Positions 23,349-34,338 of a DNA stretch of 64,000 bases are shown piece by piece. This DNA is from Allodiplogaster sudhausi. Taxonomy: Eukaryota; Nematoda; Chromadorea; Rhabditida; Diplogasteridae. A program made the translations under genes and the position numbers. The notes beneath the pieces are model-generated. The model had not been told where the DNA came from. It worked only from the letters and a program-made list of their open reading frames with translations, and made no database searches. The stretch covers positions 1,134,001-1,198,000 of the forward strand of contig CALZFC010000032.1 of assembly GCA_945643635.1 (NCBI GenBank). Direction: 5' to 3'. Numbering within the stretch: position 1 is the stretch's first letter; every line of letters starts with the position of its first letter.

Positions 23349-24592
23349 CCTTTTGCCTGCATTTTTCCAATAACATTTATTTTCACGATCAGTGATTAAA
23401 AAAAGAGAATTAAATATGATATAAACATTAATTTCCTGCATTCCTATATTTACACTTACAGTTGCTTGCAATAAAAATACATAATTCAGCATTTCATGCA
23501 TATTGCTCGGCAAAGTAGAAGAGCTCAATTATTTAGACAAACATATTGCTGTAAAATTCACCTATATTCTACATAACAAAAACAAGGTAATTGTAAGACA
23601 ATTGGAAGACAGCGCGGAAAGGTGTGGCACCTTTTTTTCTCAAACTCAGCCAAATATTGTGATTATAATCTTTCCTTTATTGAACGGCAAGAGTAAGAGA
23701 GAAAGAGCAAAGTTAACTATGTCTCATTTTTTAGAATTGAAAAAATAGAAGAGAAGAAGAAGAAGACTAGAACTTGACTTGCAGACTCTGAGTCAGCTGT
23801 CTCCTTTTTATATGCACAAAACAAAAGTATTCTTGTTAATTTATTCGAAGAAAGACGCTATTGATTATTATCTTAATGTCCAACCGACATGGAGCATATC
23901 TTTTTACTTGCTCACCTCCACTGAGAACACATCAGCTGTGCTATTAACCTTAACAACAGTGGTGCCAGTATCACAAAAAGTTGATGAAGACTTCAGCAAA
24001 AGTTGCTTTAGGTTTCTGACAATGAGTGAAAATTGATGCAAGTTTTCATTCTTTTTCTTTTATCAAGGCAGATATTATGATTATCGTCTTTCTTTTCTGG
24101 AACGGCAAGAGATGGAGCGAAAGAGAGAAAGGGCGACCGAGAGAAAGAGAGGTGGAAATTGATGCGAAATGCAAATAGAGCATTTGTCAGCAATGAAATT
24201 CAGTTGGAAAATGGCAAAGAAAGCTCTGTCTCATTGTGAGAATTAGATGAAATTGTTGGGGAAAAGCGAGGTAGAAAAAGGAGAGAAGAAGAAGAAGAAG
24301 AAGCGGATCTGAAGCCTCATGACCCATTTTCAGCTGTCACCGTTTTATATGCACAACGTATCAAAAGTGTTGTTGTTCGACTATTCTAGAAAAAAAACAC
24401 TGTCGACTTTTATCTTATTGTCTTTCTAACATGAGCATATCTTTTTACTTGCGCAGCTCCTCTGTCAATGAGAACACAATAGATTTGTTTTTGATACACT
24501 TTATCCACCTTGGAGGAAAGGGGTCTATGTTGATAGGGTAGAGGAGAGAAATAGTGGATGGAGATGGCTGACAAGGAATGCGAAAGGGAGTT
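23349..24592. other. Spacer with internal repeat
   Basis: No gene. It contains two related blocks of about 450-530 bases (roughly 23640-24030 and 24070-24500). They share ATTGTGATTATAATCTTTC / ATTATGATTATCGTCTTTC, TTTTTATATGCACAA and GAGCATATCTTTTTACTTGC, so a smaller, older tandem duplication is nested inside the 4.24 kb unit. Confidence 0.7.
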
Positions 24593-26196
24593 CTACCCAA
24601 ATGTCTGCGTGCCTTCTGTTGTCTGAAAAAAATTATGACAACTATTATACAAGATTTATTATAATAATAATAACTTGATCCGAATTCTTATTTTGATTTT
24701 ATTGGTATTTTAAACGATAATAGAGCAATTAAATAGCTAACAAGTGTCTCCTGAATGGGCTCCCTTTCCTCTTTGTTCGCGGGCTGCGCCGACTTCTCCT
24801 CTTTCTTCTTCTTCTCACTTCCCTTCTTATTGTTAGGCTTGCTCATCTTCAGTGGTTTCTTCGGTGGAAGAGGCAAGCTCTGAAAAATAAGTAGAATGAA
24901 TTTTTTTAATCTTCAGTTAAATCGTAACCAAAATCTATTTACAAGTAATCGTAAGCCTTCCGTACAATTCTAGAGATAAAACTACCTCCAGCTTCTTTTA
25001 AGACATCTTCAAAGACGCCTCAGACATTGTGGACGTCATTTCCGGGCCCTGAAAAATTATCAGATTCAAAACGAAATGGCGAAAAGCAAAATTGAGTATA
25101 TACCGTATTTTCTCTATTAGTACCCCCGGAGTTCTATTTTTCAATACCCTTGCGAGAGGGGGGCACTATTAGAGAGAGGGGTTCTATTAGAGGGAGGGGT
25201 TCTATTTTTCAATGTGAGATATTAAAAGTTTAATATCAATATTTTATTCCTAAAAAAAGAAGAATCGTAGCCCGAATTCAATGGAATCATCACTGGAATA
25301 TCCGTTTTACAACAGATTTATCATGAACTTGGCATCAGTTCATTGGAAAGAGCACCCCATGCCTCCAGGATTCGTTCGAAGTACATCTAGAGATGAGGTA
25401 TTAGACTGTTAGGGGGGGGGGTACTATTGGAGGGGGGTTCTACTAGAGGGAGCGGTTCTATTTTTCAATGGCATTTTCAAAGGGGGGTACTATAAGAGCG
25501 GGGGTTCGAATAAAGGGGGGGTACTAATAGAGAAAATACGGTAATCGAAAGTAGAAGTCGCCTTACGGGGCCAAACGTTGTGCCCGTTATCTCGGTGATG
25601 CTCGTAGTCGCACCCTAGGAATAAAGATGAAAATAGAGCACTTAAACGACCACATTAAAATACGCTAACTACTATGTCAAATTCTCCACACCAAACTTTA
25701 CAGAAATGTATTTGAAGAAATAAATTGTGAGAAATGCTCACGGCAGTGTCCGTTGTTTCCGCAGGCGCGCCAGCAGTAGACTTGCTTGTCATAATCTTAA
25801 AATAAGATGAATATCTCATGAAGTGGAACATCATAGGGGTATTCAGCAAATACAAGGCGAACATGTAGCACTTAAATTACGGCATTAGCATACATTAAAA
25901 TCAGGTCACAAATTATTCATGATAAAATAAAACCTAAATCGCGTCGTTGGCTCGAAATGTTCGTATTAACACCAATCTTTGAATAAATAAATTATAATAA
26001 AAGCTCACGGCAGTGTCCGTTGTTTCTGCAGGCACGTCCGTAGTGGACTGGGTAGTGATAATCTTAAAATAAGGAGGATATCTCTTGAAGCGGAACAGTA
26101 TACGACGTTCTCAGGAAATACAAGTCCAACCCCGGAAGCGCAACTAGTAGTCCCTTCGGTGGTTGCGGTCTGATTTTGACTTGTACCGATGACGAG
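24593..26196 (-). pseudogene. Receptor-like gene, 5'-truncated duplicate
   Basis: Carries exons 6-12 of the gene at 28977-31606: 26122-26196, 26009-26062, 25742-25795, 25567-25614, 24986-25048, 24742-24879 and 24593-24622. The signal peptide, ectodomain, stalk and transmembrane exons are absent because the duplication began downstream of them. The 24986-25048 exon has an in-frame TAA where the other copy reads GAA, another sign of lost function. Its fourth exon (48 bases) is intact, whereas the other copy lost 5 bases there. Confidence 0.8.
25101..25543. mobile_element. TA-flanked MITE (CCGTATTTTC family)
   Basis: About 440 bases with terminal inverted repeats TACCGTATTTTCTCTATT / AATAGAGAAAATACGGTA and a TA target. 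G-rich repeated motifs (GGGGTACTA, GGTTCTATTTTTCAATG) sit inside both ends. It has no coding capacity, and TA targeting suggests a Tc1/mariner-type helper. It lies in an intron of the truncated receptor copy. Confidence 0.88.
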
Positions 26197-26266
26197 CTAA
26201 AATTAATTTGTTGAAGTGATGTATATATGTATATATATATATATTTTTATATATATAATTATTACC

Positions 26267-27598
26267 TCAAAAAATGTAACCCACGATAGCAATTGTGACG
26301 GTGAGAGCTATGAGAAGCATTGTTGTAATCCATCCTGTAGTGCATGGCTCGGGTTCCTGAAAGATTCCGGCTGCGAGCACACCGTGGAAAAGAGGAAAAG
26401 ATGAGAAGTACAGCAGTATCAGAGAGAAAGTATCGCCAAAGTGAACTACTTCTTACAATTAGTAATTAATTAAAATCTCTGTAAGAAATGTCGTGCCCGC
26501 CCACACAAATCACAAGTCTTGTGCATTCTAATAGTGCATGTACATACTACAAATGTAATTGCAGTTTGCATGTCTATACCATCCAAATGTCTCGCGCTGT
26601 AAATAGAGAAAATTTAGCGATATGATATTTTTTTTCTTGAAAAGCAATCGCTTACCGAGCATAGTTAAAAGCTCTCTGAAAAATATCGATGATAACGTTA
26701 GCCTACTTGTAAACTTTGTTACTGGTTTTTTTTATTCGCGAGAAAAAAAATTAAATGAACATTTACAGCCTTTTATCAATATCTAAGGAACTGGCTTGCT
26801 CATATATAATTATATTAGTTAATAAGTAAGCAATTAATTAAATAACGATGACAAGTGCATAACGAAAAGGGAGTATATTATGCATTGACTGGCGAAGGGT
26901 GAGTCTATGCCCCCTTGGAGGGGGGGGGGGAGTGACTAACATGAGCCTCAGAAGGCCCGCCGTCCATATTCTGAGACAAGATTTCATGAATCTTGCGCTC
27001 GAGACTTTCGAGCACGCGCTCCTCGTCCACGCCGCTGTGTAACTTCAACGGTGCTGTCCTTCTCTTTCTCTCTCTCTCATTCTCTCTCTCATTCTCTCTC
27101 TCTCTGTCTCTCTTTCTCTATCCCACTCTCTCTCTCCATCTCTTCTTTATCTCTCTCTCTCTCCGTCTTTTCTCTTCTCTCTCTATGCCACTCTCTGCTT
27201 CCGTGTTTCTCTCTCTCTCTCTATCTCTCTATCATTCCCGTTTTCCTTCACTCGTGCTTCTACTCTTCCACACCTGTGTCATCGCGATGTCCGCGGCATG
27301 TCGGATATCATCCAACGACTGCATCAGATTCGCCTTCTTCGTGGAGCCCTCAACCATGTGTGTGTTGCACATGTTATAAGCGACATAACATTTGCACTTT
27401 TTAACGCAACAAACTGATTTCTAATGACACAATTACCTACATATATCTTGTGCAGAATAAGTCGAACAGAAGCTGATGATAGAAAGTGGAAAATTTTATA
27501 ATCCATACCGCCGCATCTGCAGGACGAGGCGACTTCGATGTCGCAAGTGATGCCAGGAGAAGAATGAGATGGAGAACGCGAACGGGGAGACCGAGCAT
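26267..27598 (-). CDS. Small single-pass membrane protein, copy 2
   Basis: Same six exons as the 22002-23348 gene: 27509-27598, 27274-27348, 26941-27042, 26656-26675, 26551-26596 and 26267-26356. Phase is kept throughout, giving about 140 residues. The signal peptide is MLGLPVRVLHLILLLASLAT. The last exon is seven codons shorter. The membrane helix therefore reads MLLIALTVTIAIVGYIF and then stops, near the lower limit for spanning a bilayer. The coding exons otherwise differ by only a few substitutions, so both genes appear recently duplicated and potentially functional. Confidence 0.66.
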
Positions 27599-28976
27599 CC
27601 TTTTGCCTGCATTTTTCCAATAACATTTATTTTTAGTGATTAAAAAAAGAGAATTAAATATGATATAAACATTAATTTCCTGCATTCCTATATTTACACT
27701 TACAGTTGCTTGCAATAAAAATACATAATTCGGCATTTCATGCATATTTATCGGCAAAGTAGAAGAGCTCAATTATTTAGACAAACAATTTGCTGTAAAG
27801 TTCACCTATATTCTACATAACAAAAACAAGGTAATTGTAAGACAATTGGAAGACAGCGCGGAAAGGTGTGGCACGTTTTTTCCTCAAACTCAGCCAAATA
27901 TTGTGATTATAATCTTTCTTTTATTGAACGGCAAGAGTAAGAGAGAAAGAAGAGTGAAGGAGAGAGTGAGATAAAGATAGAAAGAGGGATGGAAATGGCG
28001 AGAGAAATTAACAAAGGGATGATCTGCAATGATGATCTGTTGAAAAATGGCAAAGTTAACTATGTCTCATTTTTAGAATTGAAAAAGGAGAAGAGAAGAA
28101 GAAGAAGATTAGAACTTGACTTGAAGCCTCTGAGTCAGCTGTCTCCTTTTTATATGCACAAAACAAAAGTATTCTTGTTAATTTATTCGAAGAAAGACGC
28201 TATCGATTATTATCTTAATGTCCAACCGACATGGAGCATATCTTTTTACTTGCTCACCTAAACTGAGAACACATCAGCTGTGCTATTAATCTTAACAACA
28301 GTATTGCCAGTTTCACAAAAAGTTGATGAAGACTTCAGCAAAAGTTGCTTTAGGTTTCTGACAATGAGTGAAAGTTGATACAAGTTTTCATTCTTTTTTT
28401 TTTATCAAGGGAGATATTATGATTATCGTCTTTCTTTTCTGGAACGGCAAGAGATGGAGCGAAAGAGAGAAAGGGAGACCGAGAGAAAGAGAAGTGGAAA
28501 TTGAGTGAGAAATTGGAGAGAAAAAGAAAGAAAGAAAAAAAGGAAACTGCGAAATGCAAATAGAGCATTTGTCAACAATGAAATTCAGTTGGAAAATGGC
28601 AAAGAATGCTCTGTCTCATTGTGAGAATTTGATGAAATTGTTGGAGAAATGCGAGGTAGAAAAAGAAGAGAAGAAGAAGACTAAGAAGCGGATCTGAAGC
28701 CTCATGACTCATTTTCAGCTGTCACCCTTTTATATGCACAACGTATCAAAAGTGTTGTTGTTCAACTATTCTAGAAAAAAACACTGTCGACTTTTATCTT
28801 ATTGTCTTTATAACATGAGCATATCTTTTTACATGCGCAGCTCCTCTGTCAATGAGAACACAATAGATTTGTTTTTGATACACTTTATCCACCTTGGAGG
28901 AAAGGGGTCTATGCTGATAGGGTAGAGGAGAGAAATAGTGGATGGAGATGGCTGACAAGGAATGCGAAAGGGAGTT

Positions 28977-30486
28977 CTACCCAAATGTCTGCGTGCCTTC
29001 TGTTGTCTGAAAAAAATTATGACAACTATTATACAAGATTTATTATAATAATAATAACTTGATCCGAATTCTTATTTTGATTTTATTGGTATTTTAAACG
29101 ATAATAGAGCAATTAAATAGCTAACAAGAGTCTCCTGAATGGGCTCCTTTTCCTCTTTGTTCGCGCTCTGCGCCGACTTCTCCTCTTTCTTCTTCTTTTC
29201 ACTTCCCTTCTTATGCTCGCTCATCTTCAGTGTTTTCTTCGGGGGAAGAGGCAAGCTCTGAAAAATAAGTAGAATGAATTTTTTTTAATCTTCAGTTAAA
29301 TCGCAACCAAAATCTATTTACAAGTAATCGTAAGCCTTCCGTACAATTCTAGAGATAAAAACTACCTCCAGCTTCTTTTCAGACATCTTCAAAGACGCCT
29401 CAGACATTGTGGACGTCATTTCCGGGCCCTGAAAAATTATCAGATTCAAAACGAAATGGCGAAAAGCAAAATTGAGTATATACCGTATTTTCTCTATTAG
29501 TACCCCCGGAGTTCTATTTTTCAATACCCTTGCGAGAGGGGGCGCCACCGCTAAATAGACACTAGGCATTCTTAGATTGCACGAGCACTGGCACTACAAC
29601 TAGAGTGCACTTACGTGGAATGGGAATAAAGGAAAGAGGTGGGAAGGGGTCACCGTGACAATTAGACTGTTAGGGGGGGGGGTACTATTGGAGGGGGGTT
29701 CTACTAGAGGGAGCGGTTCTATTTTTCAATGGCATTTTCAAAGGGGGGTACTATAAGAGCGGGGGTTCGAATAAAGGGGGGTACTAATAGAGAAAATACG
29801 GTAATCGAAAGTAGAAGTCGCCTTACGGGGCCAAACGTTCGTTATCTCGGTGATGCTCGTAGTCGCACCCTAGGAATAAAGATGAAAATAGAGCACTTAA
29901 ACGACCACATTAAAATACGCTAACTACTATGTCAAATTCTCCACACCAAACTTTACAGAAATGTATTTGAAGAAATAAATTGTGAGAAATGCTCACGGCA
30001 GTGTCCGTTGTTTCCGCAGGCGCGCCAGCAGTAGACTTGCTTGTCATAATCTTAAAATAAGATGAATATCTCATGAAGTGGAACATCATAGGGGTATTCA
30101 GCAAATACAAGGCGAACATGTAGCACTTAAATTACGGCATTAGCATACATCAAAATCAGGTCACAAATTATTCATGCTAAACATTTTGGCAATAAAACCT
30201 AAATCGCGTCGTTGGCTCGAAATGTTCCTATTAACACCAATCTTTGAATAAATAAATTGGGATAAAAGCTCACGGCAGTGTCCGTTGTTTCTGCAGGCAC
30301 GTCCGTAGTGGACTGGGTTGTGATAATCTTAAAATAAGGAGTATATCTCTTGAAGTGGAACAGTATACGACGTTCTCAGTAAATACAAGTCCAACCCCGG
30401 AAGCGCAACTAGTAGTCCCTTCGGTGGTTGCGGTCTGATTTTGACTTGTACCGATGACGAGCTAAAATTAATTTGTAGAAGTGATG

Positions 30487-30535
<49 letters not shown>

Positions 30536-31606
30536 TGAATTTAATAAATAGAAATTGAAAATTTTTGGAAAAACGGTTGGTTGATTGCCTTGATTATAGG
30601 GCTTCATGCTTACATGGATTGCTTGCTTGGGCCTTGCCGTGGAAGAGAGCGCGGCCAGGCGACGCTTCAGGCGGCGATTACTCGGGTAACAGAGCACTGA
30701 AATGACCAAAGGCATTCATTTGAATTCATTTCGGCGGGAATACAAAAAAAACGAACCCAAGACTATAACGAAGACGACGGCGAGAATCGAAAAGCCGACG
30801 ATTAAGATCAGTGACGCCTAAAGCGACACTTTTACACTTTTAAGTTATCGGAAAGTAAGACTCTGGGATATTGATTGTGACAATGCGAATAGATAGATTA
30901 TAAGAACCTGCGGCTGGTCTGGGCTAGAAGTAGACGTTGTCTGGTGCGGAGATGTTGCCGTTGACGCTGGTTGCCATGAGCCGGAAGGCTTGGTTGGAGT
31001 GCATGACGTGGCTTGAGTGCTTGGTGTGGTTGTTGGAACCACTGTTATGAAAGTCAGCTCCTTCAAAGTTTTCTACGATAAACGAGTGAATACGAGATAT
31101 GTTTTCAATCCCAGCCGATAGCAGAGTGCCCGATAATTTTAATGAAAAACATATTTTAAAAGATTAAAACCTTGTATCTCTCGCGCAGTTGTTTCTTAAA
31201 CCGATCTGTTATAGGGTATAATAGTTGATTCTGAGTGTAGAAGTTGCACCGATGAGAATAACAAGGACAGAGAAGGCGGCTTCCGTTGCGCGTGTCGAGC
31301 CCGCAGTTCATTGGCAGCTTGTCTACTAGGCAACCACTAGGATCGAGCTCGGACAACTCCGGCGTCGCTTCGGGTGATTTGAAGTAGACAGGGAGATAGC
31401 ATCCGTCAGTACAATTCAGATCATCATGTCCCGTTATTGGGAATTTATCGCACAATACGCCAACCTGAAAGCAAGAAACAATCACCAAATCGAACTAATT
31501 TTTAGGAAAACGTGAATTCAATCGCCTTTACTAAGAAAGCTTTTTGGAAGGTTCCACCAACCGCACAGAGAGGCAGGCAGAAGAGTAAAATGAGCTTGAG
31601 AAGCAT
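28977..31606 (-). CDS. Receptor-like type I membrane protein with cysteine-rich ectodomain
   Basis: Twelve minus-strand exons: 31532-31606, 31171-31464, 30908-31072, 30757-30817, 30614-30696, 30387-30461, 30274-30327, 29997-30050, 29827-29869, 29366-29428, 29126-29257 and 28977-29006. Exon 1 is a signal peptide (MLLKLILLFCLPLCAVGG). Exon 2 is a 98-residue domain with about eight cysteines (CTDGCYL, LLCPCYSHRCNF) ending in a C-x4-CN-like pattern reminiscent of Ly6/activin-receptor folds, though I cannot confirm that. Exon 3 is a Thr/Ser/Pro stalk. Exons 4-5 form one transmembrane helix (ILIVGFSILAVVFVIVLVLC) followed by RRLKRRLA. The tail is built from short phase-0 cassettes (for example PAETTDTA twice) and a Lys-rich end. 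The 29827-29869 exon is 43 bases (48 in the other copy), which breaks the frame unless that exon is skipped. Function unknown. Confidence 0.65.
29481..29803. mobile_element. TA-flanked MITE with replaced interior
   Basis: Same insertion as 25101-25543 (identical flanks and both ends). About 250 bases of the interior are replaced by roughly 125 bases of unrelated sequence (about 29543-29663). Confidence 0.85.
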
Positions 31607-33189
31607 GGAAAGTTGGGGAGGAGAGAGAGAGAGAGTGCGGTGGAGAAGGAGAGCGAAGTTGTAGTCAACTTCGCACGACCGGAAAACGATGATGGAATGA
31701 TTTCTTCATGATATTCTTTCACTTTATACGGAATTTAAATGAAGGCAAAACTGATTAAAGTACAAAAAGAATATGTAAAATTGCACTTTTCATTCACTTT
31801 CGTGCAAAATTCGCTCTTTTCTAATCGCACTTCCTTCTGTCTCTCACGTTCTTCGAATGTTTTCTTTCCATTTCACATCAGCATCTTTGATGATGCATAA
31901 CTGCTACCTTTTGCACATTGATAAACAAACTTTTTCTGGAATAGTGGGATGTTGAAATATGGCATAAGATGAGCCGAGACAAAGCTTATGTACACATACA
32001 TATTTGAAGTGCATGGGAATCCCTTGTTTTCTACTGCTCTCCGAGGATCAGAAGGGGTTCGCGAGGCGGTGGACGTCACTTGCAGTGCCTCAAGATTGAT
32101 TGACAGCTTCATGGTGAGATGACTCCTTTTGGTGGAAAAAAGCAGGTGGAAGTACAGCGGGCCAACTAACTACATTCCAGCTCTGCTCGGAGGTTAGGTT
32201 CATCCATTTCATCATTTTTCCCGTTATTCTATTTTTTCTTCTTAAAAAAAAATATAATCAAATTACTTACATCGTATCCAACAACTCTTGTTGATCACGA
32301 AAGGTTTGATGGGCTTCTGAAGCTGCTCGAATATTTTCCGTATAACAAGAACATGGCTCTCGGCAGATCAATAGAACATCGTCACTCCTTTCCGGTAGGC
32401 CACTAGTTCGAAGAAAAAAAACGCACGATGTTTCACTACTTGTGGCTACTGTAAGTTGTGTAGCCTACGCTCTCTCATTTTTATTTCCGTTCCATCCACA
32501 CATTCTCTCGCTCTCATTTGTTCTTTTTTTTTCTCGATACTTGTTCGCGGTTGAAATTAGTCAATTATTTGTAGGATCGATTTTCTTATTACTAACATAA
32601 ACGGTTCGATAAGCATTCCTATGTCTTTCATGCCCCACTTTGTTATTTAAAATTTTTAAGTGTAAGCTCATGAGTGTTTTTAAGTAAGACTCTGTAACTA
32701 CTACTGATTAACTAAAAATGATTAACATGTATTTTATGAAACAATGTCGTGTGCAGTTAAGCAAATAAATTAATGTAAACTGTAATCCTGTAGAAGATAC
32801 ACACAGCGAAGAGGGATTAGAAAGATGAATGAAGGGTAGAGCGACTTGAGGAAAGGCCATTTGAATGATGCAAACATTTCCATAGTGATTAACAGCAAGA
32901 ATATTACTGGACTACAAATCGTTGCTAAACACAAATTATTAAAAGTATGAATATTCTATTCTGATACTTGAAATACATATGTATAAAGATATCTACTAAC
33001 AATATGCAAAAAAGGCGATAATATTCTTGATTTGGTTGTGATTGTCTTTGTTGTAATTTTTTTGCTTTCGCTATTCCGGCTTTCATGTTATATTCAGAGA
33101 CGTGGTCACCAAGCTCTATTTTATGATAATAAAAAAATACAACAAATAGAATAAATCACAAGTTGATATCTTATTATAAAAAGAATTCA
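31607..33189. other. Intergenic region, no firm gene
   Basis: Upstream of the receptor-like gene: a short GA run at 31621-31635 and otherwise AT-rich sequence. A minus-strand stretch near 32270-32405 is open with a good GTAAGT donor, but no gene could be built around it (see rejected items). Confidence 0.4.
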
Positions 33190-33412
33190 ACTTGTGATTG
33201 GGATCGGGAACGATTGAGTCGAGGTCTATCGGACGCGTCCTATGGGTGGTCCTTTCAAGTCGGGACCTATGGCGGCTGAACCTATGGGGTCGGGAACGAA
33301 GGAGTCGAGCCCTCCTATGGGATCGCGTCCTATGGGAGGTCCTTTCAGGTAGGGACCTGTGGGATACGGATATTTGGGGCGTCCTATCGGGATCGATACC
33401 CACAGTGCGGCC
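33190..33412. repeat. Imperfect repeat, GP-rich in one minus-strand frame
   Basis: About five degenerate copies of a unit around GTCCTATGGGAGGTCCTTTC and GGGACCTATGG. One plus-strand frame and two minus-strand frames are open through it. One minus-strand frame reads as repeats of GPYLKGPPIGRDPIG. It could be a piece of a collagenous or Gly-Pro structural protein or simply an expanded non-coding repeat. No splice-compatible partners were found. Confidence 0.55.
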
Positions 33413-33599
33413 GCTAAATGAATCATTGGTTGGTGGGCTATGTGCCGTTCGCTGAACAAAGTCGCAAATTAATGAGACTGAGAGAGATATAGATAGTCTA
33501 TGAATATTGCGGTTAATAGTTAAATAAAAACGAATAAATAGTTAAATAAATAAATGCATATAAAATAGTTTTGTAGATTAAAATAATTTGCAGGAGTGA

Positions 33600-33715
33600 T
33601 TGCCAAGCGGTGAAATTGTCGAGCTGCAAGCACTTGGCTGCCATCCCGATCGGAAGTGGTACGACAGACACAACCAAGTCTTCGAGCAGGACAGCAAGGA
33701 AGTTATCTGTGTCTA

Positions 33716-33716
<1 letters not shown>
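33600..33716 (+). pseudogene. Orphan terminal exon-like fragment
   Basis: A 38-codon open stretch reads LPSGEIVELQALGCHPDRKW and then YDRHNQVFEQDSKEVICV before TAA. It looks like a secreted-protein C-terminus. It follows an acceptor-like TTTGCAG, but an in-frame TGA separates the acceptor from the coding-like sequence, so it is probably a remnant. Family unknown. Confidence 0.35.
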
Positions 33717-33759
<43 letters not shown>

Positions 33760-33945
33760 GGAGAGGGAGGGAGTGAGTGAGAGAGAGGGAGAGAGAGAGA
33801 AAGAGAGGAGAGAGACAGAGAGAGAGATGGAAAGAGTGAGAGAGGGATAGAAAGAGAGCGAAAGAGAGAGAGAGAGAGAGGGATAGAAAGTGAGAGAGAG
33901 AGAAGAGAGAAACAAAGATAGAGAGAGAGAAAGAAGGGAGAGATA
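33717..33945. repeat. Long GA-rich tract
   Basis: More than 220 bases of interrupted (GA)n on the plus strand, with GGGAGAGGGAGG variants. Open frames across it are low-complexity artefacts. Confidence 0.95.
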
Positions 33946-34338
33946 GTGGGTAGTGAAAGAGAAGGAGTAAATGAGTTTGAGAAAGAAAGAGAAAAGAGAG
34001 AGAAGAGAGAATCTGATGAGGTATTGAGTGAGAAAGAGTGAGAATAAAAGAAATAGAGAATACGAGTTTTTGAAAGCTCTTGAGGGCCTACGAGGAATAA
34101 TCGAGGATGGAAAGGAAGAGGGGAGGAGGGAGTAAAGAGGGAGAAAAGGAGAAACACGGATGGAAATTATTTAAAAAAACAGTTATAATAATGCTGAAAG
34201 AAGGATGCTAGGCAGAGTGATTGCATTAATTTAGATGTAAGCCTTTACTAAATTCATGCACGAATCATTTTATCTTTTTTTTTACGATGTCTACATTACA
34301 TTTCTAATGGGCAATTAGTTATCTACATGAATGCCTAG

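Larger units (their letters stand above)
21992..26235. repeat. 4.24 kb direct duplication, copy 1
   Basis: Collinear and nearly identical to 26257-30490, including introns, the CT tract, the two genes and a TA-flanked MITE. Both ends lie at TA-rich simple sequence. Differences are small indels, plus one replaced MITE interior and a 24-30 base change in the membrane segment of the small gene. Confidence 0.95.
26257..30490. repeat. 4.24 kb direct duplication, copy 2
   Basis: Second copy of 21992-26235. Its right end passes directly into the unduplicated 5' half of the receptor-like gene, which suggests this copy is in the ancestral position. Confidence 0.95.

Noticed and set aside
32270..32405. 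Minus-strand open stretch reading CREPCSCYTENIRAASEAHQ with a GTAAGT donor
   Set aside because: Plausible as an exon, but no upstream acceptor, start or downstream exon could be joined in phase.
33513..34157. 214-residue Ser/Leu-rich ORF on the minus strand, and similar ORFs elsewhere
   Set aside because: Translation of GA/CT microsatellites; no splice support or complexity.
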